A stretch of 56,348 nt of DNA from a virus. Of this stretch, positions 50,181 through 56,348 are shown piece by piece (position 1 is the stretch's first letter; each line of letters opens with the position of its first letter). A model generated the notes under the pieces. The model searched no databases. It was given only the letters and a program-made list of their open reading frames with translations, and was not told the DNA's origin. The stretch is from IMG/VR virus record IMGVR_UViG_3300025151_000042, positions 1-56,348 of that record; one strand, given 5' to 3'. Made by a program: the position numbers and the translations under genes.

Positions 50181-50504
50181 TTATAATTTTTTTCGCCAAA
50201 ACCTTGTTCTTCTGCCCATGACGGTTTTATACTTATCTTCCATGTCGTGTGTGATTTTACGCATATATTTGTGAACTCCACAAGAATGTAATTGTGTCCA
50301 ACGGGCCGGAACGACCTCGTTAACTTTCCAAAGTACCTCTTCTTGGCTACGCCATTCATCGAAGAAATCCCCGTTTGCTAAATCTTGTAATCTATCCAAA
50401 TAAATTGTTTTCTTTTTCTTTGGTCCGAATACTGTTCTATCCGTTTCGCTTTTGTCGCTTATAATGCATCCTCTCTTAGTATAACTACCTGATAACTTTC
50501 TCAT
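50181..50504 (-). CDS. Basic protein downstream of terminase, 107 residues
   Basis: Very basic (KKKKTIYLDRLQDLA; GRRTRFWRKKL), helical with tryptophans. It overlaps the terminase stop by 4 bases. It may be a packaging partner such as a terminase small subunit or nuclease accessory, though small subunits usually precede the large one. No motif. Confidence 0.5.
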   Translation of the reverse strand: MRKLSGSYTKRGCIISDKSETDRTVFGPKKKKTIYLDRLQDLANGDFFDEWRSQEEVLWKVNEVVPARWTQLHSCGVHKYMRKITHDMEDKYKTVMGRRTRFWRKKL

Positions 50505-52009
50505 AATCTTCTTCTCTCCATTACTCTACCACCTATGCCTGTATTAGAGGACCTATTAATCTTGGGTTTACCACCCATCCATTCTCCACCACTCATAGTT
50601 TTCATAACTACTGGCATATCGGGAATCTTATATGTGAATTGGTCTATTGCATGTGCAAAGGCCATTACTGCGTCATTGTGAATACCTAAGTCCACTATGA
50701 CTCCATCACGCCATGCGTGAAGTTTCAGTTCTTCTAGGATAATCTCTACCATCCTTCTAGTCTCATCATTTCCATATGGGAATACTATCATCTCCCTCTC
50801 AAACCAAACCCTAAGTCTGTTTAGCAATCCTTGTTTGAGTGTTCTGTTACCCACCTTACTAGGTCTATAATCTACTACCGCACCTTTTTGTGCAAGCAAA
50901 CTTTCATACATTTGTTGGAAACCTACATCTTCTACTGCTACCGCGCAATTGCCATATCTCTTAGACCATTCAATCAACATATCCGCTTGCTTATCCGGTG
51001 GGAAATCATTACGTCTCCACATATTTACAAAGTGAATAAATCCTTGTTCATCTTGTCTCAATACAACCATAACGCTGTAATCTTTACCAAGACCGTGTGC
51101 AGGGTCAAAACCTATCACATATCTGTTGTTCTGTAACTTATCAGTCTGTATAATGTGTTCCATGTTAAGGTTTTTACGAATCAGATTGTTAGGATATACT
51201 GCTGCGTCGTCATCAACAACCCTACATAGGTATTCCTGTGAAAACTCTAAATCACCAATAGCATCTTTTTGTTCTAACAAGAACTTTACGCTACGATATT
51301 CCGGCCAAAGTGCTTTAGGTTCAATTTCACCATCACTACTTTTCCATTCATCATAGTTTACTATACTACTCCAAACGCCACTTTTCCAAGCATTTTTGTT
51401 TAGCATTTCTGTGTGGTACAAATCTGTCATAGACATAGGCGTACCAACCACATAAAAAGATGACCCCGGACTCAACATCGGTGTGATAGCCTTTCTAAAC
51501 CATTGTTGTAAAGTGTGTGGGTTCATCTCATCAGAATCTACTAACACATCATCGAATGCAACACAGGCCGGATGTTCACCACGAATAGCAGAACCTACTG
51601 ATGTAGCCATAATCCATGCACCATTGGTAAAATGTATTTCTGTTTTGTTCCCTTTCTTGGGGTCTAGATACCTAGACAACTGAGGGTGTTGTTTCATATC
51701 CTCTCTAATCTCTTGTAATCTTCTAATAGCAGTATCTTTACTAGCAGAAATCAACCAACAAGTAAACGGTTTGCCATTCCCTTTCTTCTCAAACAAACAT
51801 TGATGTAATAGTTTTACCCTAAGAGTAGTTGATTTACTATGGTCGCGAGGTGCAATAACACAAACACGATGTACTTCCGAGCCTTTTCTATCTCCGTACA
51901 TATCCATCCATTCCCCTATGTGTTCGCCCCAAGTATATCCTAACCATTGGTAGAAATACTTGATGTCTTTACGACTACGCTCCATAGAAAAATCTTGCAT
52001 AAAACTCAT
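50501..52009 (-). CDS. terL: Terminase large subunit
   Basis: 502 residues from the ATG at 52009, which has AAGGTGATACT upstream. Packaging ATPase: Walker A-like APRDHSKST (53-61) and Walker B VAFDD (D153/D154). RNase H-type nuclease: IGFDPAHGLGKDYSVMVV, VAVEDVGF, and HNDAVMAFAHA supply the catalytic acids. It packages DNA into proheads through the portal encoded at 53874. It is on the opposite strand from the portal, which is less common. Confidence 0.93.
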   Translation of the reverse strand: MSFMQDFSMERSRKDIKYFYQWLGYTWGEHIGEWMDMYGDRKGSEVHRVCVIAPRDHSKSTTLRVKLLHQCLFEKKGNGKPFTCWLISASKDTAIRRLQEIREDMKQHPQLSRYLDPKKGNKTEIHFTNGAWIMATSVGSAIRGEHPACVAFDDVLVDSDEMNPHTLQQWFRKAITPMLSPGSSFYVVGTPMSMTDLYHTEMLNKNAWKSGVWSSIVNYDEWKSSDGEIEPKALWPEYRSVKFLLEQKDAIGDLEFSQEYLCRVVDDDAAVYPNNLIRKNLNMEHIIQTDKLQNNRYVIGFDPAHGLGKDYSVMVVLRQDEQGFIHFVNMWRRNDFPPDKQADMLIEWSKRYGNCAVAVEDVGFQQMYESLLAQKGAVVDYRPSKVGNRTLKQGLLNRLRVWFEREMIVFPYGNDETRRMVEIILEELKLHAWRDGVIVDLGIHNDAVMAFAHAIDQFTYKIPDMPVVMKTMSGGEWMGGKPKINRSSNTGIGGRVMERRRL

Positions 52010-52013
52010 AGTA

Positions 52014-52136
52014 TCACCTTGGATGTAAATCTTTTTTACCACAATAAGGACAAATGCCTTCTACCGCTTTTTCCATTTGTATGCGTGGTGCTTCCCAACC
52101 ACAGGACCAACACTTAGCACTAGTCCATCTATTCAT
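52014..52136 (-). CDS. Zinc-ribbon microprotein, 40 residues
   Basis: Reads MNRWTSAKCWSCGWEAPRIQ..., with C9/C12 and C29/C32, a complete zinc ribbon. The ribosome binding site of terL (AAGGTGAT) overlaps its last codons, and its start overlaps the end of the phosphoesterase by 8 bases. Confidence 0.6.
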   Translation of the reverse strand: MNRWTSAKCWSCGWEAPRIQMEKAVEGICPYCGKKDLHPR

Positions 52137-53565
52137 TATGTACCACCGGAGCAAACAAACTACCTATCAAACCATCTTCTTTGTGAATAATATATGCAGA
52201 CAAACCTGCTTTAGCCATGACATATCCGTTACGGCTGTGGTATCTATCTTCGCCCGCCAAACTAGGAAGTTGAATAACTAGACAACCGCCCGCTTCGCGC
52301 ATTTGTTGATGATGTAAATGTCCATGAAACCAAAGTTTATGTTCAGTTACACCCCAAGCCTTTCTTTGTTCGTGAGCCATCAAAGCATTTAGTTTGTTCA
52401 TAACTTTACCGTCGCCATGAGTAAACCCAATTAGGTTATTACCATAGGTAACGTATTGCCTAATTTCGGGAGAAACTACTACATTCACATCATCAGAATC
52501 TTTGTAGTAAGCATCAAGATACATCATCAACATAATACTTGTGTGTCTATCGTGATTTCCACCCATAAATATCAATTCTACCTCAGAAACAGTACGTAAT
52601 AAATCAATGTGCTGTCTAGCAAGGTCGCAACCTTCCATCAAAATCTGTGCAGGTGTAGCAGCCATGTCTTGCGCTGTACCTTTAGTAGTTGTACCCACAT
52701 CATTATCTACATGAAACCAATCACTACCCACACCGACATAAAACTTTTCGGGCGCACTAGGTAGTCTGTTTAACAACTCTTCTGTTTTTGTAAGAACCCT
52801 GTGTCTTGCTTCTTCTAAGTCATATTGTTGTCCGACTTCATCAACCCAACCATATTTACCAAAATGTAGGTCGGTAGGCGAAAGAACAACAGCAAAATCT
52901 CCTTTAGTTTTACTTTTAGTACGTTTTACGGAAGCCGGTTTCCAGTTTTCTGCAATCTCAAGAAAATCTTTCTTAACTGTCTCGTTAAAGTAGTTATATT
53001 TCATGGCATCTTTCTCAAGTTGTCGCCATTTTTTATGTTCTGCCTTTTTCATAATCTCTATTTTACGCATGGCGAGTATTTCATCAACCAAATCGTCAAC
53101 AGTATTGTTTTCTACTTCTCTATCTGTAAAAGGCTGCATACCATGAGTCCATTTGTTAACCCTAACATATTCGCTAACCCAAGTAGGGGGCATTTCAAAC
53201 TCTCTAGCCATTTCTTCTACTGTTAAGTTGCCACCCGTGTGAGAATAAGCCTTTTTCATAGCCCTATGTTTTTCTCCCTCTACTACATAGAAACCATCTA
53301 ACGCTTCCATAACTACAAGGTACTTATCTGCTGCCTCATCATAATATACTTTAGTATGATTGGTTTCGACATTGTGATATTCTTCTGTTTTCTTGAAAGG
53401 GTCATTACCTTCCTTCATCCATCTCTGAATACTACATCTCCACGCATTTTTTGTACGCTTTGGTTCTATTTCGTGTAGAAACTCAGCAAACTCACTAATA
53501 TTAGTGAAACTTCTATCTTTGGCAAACTTTTCAATTAGGTCTTTACCCCCATGCACCCTTCGCAT
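52129..53565 (-). CDS. Calcineurin-like metallophosphoesterase with HTH N-terminus
   Basis: 478 residues from the ATG at 53565. The C-terminal half has the metallophosphoesterase motifs DLH (in SPTDLHFGK), GSDWFH, GGNHDR, FTHGDG and FHGHLHH. The N-terminal half is helical with an HTH-like segment (TVEEMAREFEMPPTWVSEYV). The architecture suggests DNA-targeted phosphodiesterase, possibly working with terminase in genome processing. Upstream of terL in the same operon. Confidence 0.85.
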   Translation of the reverse strand: MRRVHGGKDLIEKFAKDRSFTNISEFAEFLHEIEPKRTKNAWRCSIQRWMKEGNDPFKKTEEYHNVETNHTKVYYDEAADKYLVVMEALDGFYVVEGEKHRAMKKAYSHTGGNLTVEEMAREFEMPPTWVSEYVRVNKWTHGMQPFTDREVENNTVDDLVDEILAMRKIEIMKKAEHKKWRQLEKDAMKYNYFNETVKKDFLEIAENWKPASVKRTKSKTKGDFAVVLSPTDLHFGKYGWVDEVGQQYDLEEARHRVLTKTEELLNRLPSAPEKFYVGVGSDWFHVDNDVGTTTKGTAQDMAATPAQILMEGCDLARQHIDLLRTVSEVELIFMGGNHDRHTSIMLMMYLDAYYKDSDDVNVVVSPEIRQYVTYGNNLIGFTHGDGKVMNKLNALMAHEQRKAWGVTEHKLWFHGHLHHQQMREAGGCLVIQLPSLAGEDRYHSRNGYVMAKAGLSAYIIHKEDGLIGSLFAPVVHNE

Positions 53566-53873
53566 AAACAAGGATAATTTGAAGGGATATATAAGTATTA
53601 GCATAATAATTTCTATTAAGTTGACGTTTTACAAAATAAATAAACCGCTAGACTGCTAGGCTATGTGTAATTATTTTTATTTCTTCTATAATATGTTTGG
53701 TAAACCCCCACCCACTATAATAGTTAACGTAGTTAACTTCTCTACATTAAAGAAAAAAATAAAAAAAAAGAAAAAAATGTCGCAGTAAAGCGTTTTATTC
53801 TTTCAGTAAATCACAAAAACATTAAAAAAAATAAAAACGAACTATTAAACGTCAATTATACTCTCGATATGTT
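53566..53873. promoter_or_regulatory. Divergent AT-rich region with nested inverted repeats
   Basis: About 310 bases. Outer TTGACGTTT (53621-53629) matches AAACGTCAA (53847-53855) in inverted orientation. Inner AAACCGCTAGACTGC (about 53643-53656) faces CGCAGTAAAGCGTTTTATT (53781-53799). Between are TTTTTATTTCTTCTATAATA (from 53675), a GTTAAC-GTA-GTTAAC palindrome (about 53725-53739) and A-rich runs. Shares elements with 33899-34116. It also must hold promoters for the portal and phosphoesterase operons. Confidence 0.6.
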
Positions 53874-55271
53874 ATGGCAGAGCGTAGCAGGTGGAATATA
53901 TTTCGTGGAAACACAAAAAAAGAGAATCCTAACCCAATTATACAAAGAGCAGGTATGATGATAGAACCCTTCAATCAAGTAGCGGGCGTACCCGATATTG
54001 TACGTGATACTGAAAGATTGAGAAAAGACAGTAACCATGACAATGAGTTTGACCTCTATGATAGTATGCTAAAGTTAGACCCCGAACTAAATGGTGCTGT
54101 TCGTGCTGTTTCACTTACGGCTAACAACTATGAGATAAATTATGCCAACGGTAGAAACGCTCAGATAAGAGATGCAATACGTGAGTTAGTAGAAGAGACA
54201 CTTGACTTTGATGATATTATGATTAACGCTATGCGAAGTCTTATGGTTTACGGAAATGACATAAACAAAATAGTCGGTAAACAAGGTGTAGGTATTACTG
54301 ACATACAAAGTTTACCCGTAAAACAAATTACCATAGTTGATGAGAGAGGTGGCTTAGGTTCTTACTTCGTTGCTGACGAAGATAACCCAATCATCAATGC
54401 TAACATATATATGTTAAGAGAAGGTACATCCTACGAACGTGCTATACCAAAAAAAGAAATACTACACGTTAGAATAGATTATCGTTCTAATTGGTTTACT
54501 GATAATAAACTACGTCGTACCTATGGTATATGGGGTGCTAGTAGATTCACATCATTAAAACAACCAATACGCATGAAATATAACAGTATGAACAACAGAG
54601 TTTCTTTAGAGGACTCTATGACAAAACAATTTATTACTATTGACAAATCTGCTATCGAACACATACAAGACCCCGCAGAACAAAACCAAAGACTACAACA
54701 CATTATGGATGAGGTTATATCTCTATTCGAGGGACTGCGAGGCGACCAAATACCTGTCCTTCCTCATTATGTAGAATTACATCACGTAGATGTAGGCAAC
54801 AGTTTACCAAACAACACAGGATTCTTAGACACAATCAATGCTGATATTGCGGCTGTACTACAAGTACCTAGAGTCGCAGCAGGTCAAGAAAAAGGCTCTA
54901 CTTTTGCTGCAACATTCAATGCTAACCTGTGGGCTGTCCAAGCAATTAGCCGTATGCATAGAATACTAAGTGAAGCAGCAAATAAAATATTTATGATGCA
55001 CTTAGACTTATTAGGTATAAAATACCGCAAACAAGATTTACCAACTATTAAGTTCGAGGCTATGGATAGTGAAACACCACTAAACATAATGCAAAGAACA
55101 GTAATGGGTTACAACGCAGGTTTACTTACACTAAATCAATCTTTAGATAATCTTAACTTACCAAGTGCGGGTAGAGAAGGCGACCAAAGAAAAAACATAG
55201 AAACACCAAAAAATGTAGGCGAAGTACCTAGAGAAAATACACAGGATGGTGCGAGCGATAGTATGGAATGA
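53874..55271 (+). CDS. Portal protein
   Basis: 465 residues. The order and content (DLYDSMLKLDPELNGAVRAV; then MRSLMVYGNDINKIVG; IPKKEILHVRIDYRSNWFT; DTINADIAAVLQVPRVAAGQ) match tailed-virus portals, with a wing/stem/crown layout and a disordered C-terminus. It forms the dodecameric vertex through which terminase packages DNA. First gene of the rightward head operon. Confidence 0.85.
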   Translation: MAERSRWNIFRGNTKKENPNPIIQRAGMMIEPFNQVAGVPDIVRDTERLRKDSNHDNEFDLYDSMLKLDPELNGAVRAVSLTANNYEINYANGRNAQIRDAIRELVEETLDFDDIMINAMRSLMVYGNDINKIVGKQGVGITDIQSLPVKQITIVDERGGLGSYFVADEDNPIINANIYMLREGTSYERAIPKKEILHVRIDYRSNWFTDNKLRRTYGIWGASRFTSLKQPIRMKYNSMNNRVSLEDSMTKQFITIDKSAIEHIQDPAEQNQRLQHIMDEVISLFEGLRGDQIPVLPHYVELHHVDVGNSLPNNTGFLDTINADIAAVLQVPRVAAGQEKGSTFAATFNANLWAVQAISRMHRILSEAANKIFMMHLDLLGIKYRKQDLPTIKFEAMDSETPLNIMQRTVMGYNAGLLTLNQSLDNLNLPSAGREGDQRKNIETPKNVGEVPRENTQDGASDSME

Positions 55272-55785
55272 TTATTACTTAGTAATATTCTATGCTTTTT
55301 TATTCTTTTTAGGCTCTTTCATAGGAGTATTAATAAGACATAGGACTGGTGCGAATAACATGGCAAGAATGAAAATGAGTAATCCTAACGAGTATTTGAT
55401 GCTTACTTTTGGACTAGGTGTTGTACTTGCTTGGGTTGTTATTGCCGCTACTGCTTCATACTATAGTATAGTCGAAGAAAGAGACATTACAGACAGTCAA
55501 TTGACAGTTATTGGTTTGCTCGGTGGTCCGGCACTTCTTATCATAACTAGCGTACTTGATTTATTCAAGGGTAAAGAAGGCGCAAAAATTAACATTCTAC
55601 CCGACCAACTAGCAAGCGACGTTACAGCATCGGAAGCAATAGATAATCACACAAGAATGCTCGAAGAACTTAAATTAAAACACGACCTAGATTTAGAAAA
55701 GATGCAAAAACAGCATAATTTAGACATGGAAGCATACCAAATTACAAACAATAAAGTTACCGCAAAGAAAAAAAGTGATGCTTAA
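55246..55785 (+). CDS. Membrane protein in the head operon, 179 residues
   Basis: Three hydrophobic segments (about 10-28, 52-72, 87-105), followed by a charged coiled-coil tail (about 130-165, LEELKLKHDLDLEKMQKQHN). It overlaps the end of the portal gene by 26 bases. Possibly an internal membrane, holin or scaffold-linked protein. No family recognised. Confidence 0.55.
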   Translation: MVRAIVWNDYYLVIFYAFLFFLGSFIGVLIRHRTGANNMARMKMSNPNEYLMLTFGLGVVLAWVVIAATASYYSIVEERDITDSQLTVIGLLGGPALLIITSVLDLFKGKEGAKINILPDQLASDVTASEAIDNHTRMLEELKLKHDLDLEKMQKQHNLDMEAYQITNNKVTAKKKSDA

Positions 55786-55856
55786 TGAATTATAGTATCT
55801 TTTGTGGGTTTTGTGTTATGGGCGATTGCTCAGAATGTCCTGTATCTAAAGATTAG
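55785..55856 (+). CDS. Cys4 microprotein, 23 residues
   Basis: Reads MNYSIFCGFCVMGDCSECPV and three more residues, with C7/C10 and C15/C18 as a compact zinc site. Its ATG overlaps the preceding stop (TAATG). Size makes it uncertain, but the coupling and cysteine spacing are unlikely by chance. Confidence 0.45.
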   Translation: MNYSIFCGFCVMGDCSECPVSKD

Positions 55857-55887
55857 GTTAATAAGACATTCCTAATCTGCAAGAGTT

Positions 55888-56348
55888 ATGTCATGTGGCT
55901 GTGGATGCGGTGGCGAAAAAGTTGCTTATGAAGAATGGGGAGAAGAAGATGTTACTGCGGCAGAATATCAAGGCCGTAAAGTTACTCTTAACAAACCGTT
56001 CCGTACATCAGGTGCTAACAAAAAGTTCGGAGTATATACTAAAAATGATAGTGGGAATGTAGTCTTAGTAAGATTTGGCGACCCCAACATGGAAATCAAA
56101 AGAGATGACCCTGCTAGAAGAAAAGCATTCCGTTCACGACACAACTGTGATAGTCCCGGCCCAAAATGGAAGGCACGTTATTGGTCTTGTAGGCAATGGC
56201 GTGGTGGCAAAAAAGTGGAAGCAGAAGAAGGTTGTGGATGCGGTAACGTAGAAGCAGCAGAGCCTACACCTAGAGATGATGAAACACATGATGAATATAT
56301 GTCTAGATGTCAAGAAGCAGGTTATTCTAAAGATGAATGTATGAAAGC
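55888..56348 (+). CDS. Head morphogenesis-associated protein, partial
   Basis: Open to the window end (about 153 residues seen). Starts MSCGCGCGGEKV, with a C-rich cluster repeated near residue 120 (GCGCG). The central part (RFGDPNMEIKRDDPARRKAF, then RARHNCDSPGPKWKARYWSC-like spacing) matches a domain often found in marine phage head-maturation or capsid-associated proteins. It ends with a repeat-like segment containing SRCQEAGYSKDEC. Probably the N-terminal part of the prohead protease/scaffold; the rest lies outside. Confidence 0.5.
   Translation, partial: MSCGCGCGGEKVAYEEWGEEDVTAAEYQGRKVTLNKPFRTSGANKKFGVYTKNDSGNVVLVRFGDPNMEIKRDDPARRKAFRSRHNCDSPGPKWKARYWSCRQWRGGKKVEAEEGCGCGNVEAAEPTPRDDETHDEYMSRCQEAGYSKDECMK

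Overview
The window is an AT-rich, very densely packed fragment of a head-tailed double-stranded DNA virus of an archaeon. It carries HK97-type virion genes (terminase large subunit, portal, connector, tail terminator, tail tube, frameshifted tail chaperones, tape measure, giant tail hub) beside an archaeal-type replication set: family B DNA polymerase, PCNA clamp, RFC small subunit, PriS-type primase, MCM-like AAA+ ATPase, RecA/RadA-like ATPase, candidate RPA, XPF-like and Cas4-like nucleases. It also carries a GroEL/GroES pair. This combination resembles the magroviruses described for uncultured marine Group II Euryarchaeota (Poseidoniales). The host is an inference, since no tRNA, integrase or host gene is visible. 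Almost every ORF starts with ATG, usually after a GGAGG/GGTGAT-like ribosome binding site or a stop-start overlap (ATGA, TGATG, TAATG or TAA-N-ATG).

Layout. (1) 1-16726, rightward: a 2-oxoglutarate oxygenase, small membrane proteins (one with a SAP motif, two holin-like), connector and neck genes, tail tube, tail chaperones joined by a -1 frameshift, tape measure and a 2373-residue hub/fibre protein. (2) 16719-42024, leftward: about 25 kb of tightly coupled genes. The replication and repair module lies at 16.7-33.9 kb, followed by about 30 tiny genes, many with zinc-binding cysteines or winged-helix character. Two pieces are not coding: an AT-rich gap at 33.9-34.1 kb flanked by inverted repeats, and a strongly structured gap at 40.3-40.5 kb. 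(3) 42025-42730: divergent regulatory region. (4) 42731-48404, rightward: an array of short unknown genes. Most transcription units have their own palindromic TATATATA promoter and strong hairpin, and many are separated by a recurring spacer (TTGGATTTGGATTTT, a pyrimidine tract, then ACACACTAGTGTT). (5) 48509-53565, leftward: small zinc proteins, terminase and an HTH-metallophosphoesterase. (6) 53566-53873: divergent AT-rich region with nested inverted repeats. (7) 53874-end, rightward: portal, a membrane protein, a 23-residue Cys4 peptide and a head-gene domain cut by the window edge.

The major capsid protein and its protease are not seen. They probably lie just beyond the right edge, which would also join the portal module to the tail module at the left edge if the genome is circular or permuted.

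The replication genes could build a largely self-contained archaeal fork (primase, helicase, polymerase, clamp and loader, SSB). GroEL/ES probably folds capsid or other virion proteins. The rightward array looks like an early, individually regulated accessory region. The most unusual features are the repeat-spaced cassette array, the plus-strand RNA-like structure at 40433-40514, and repeated sequences at gene junctions of the small-gene region.
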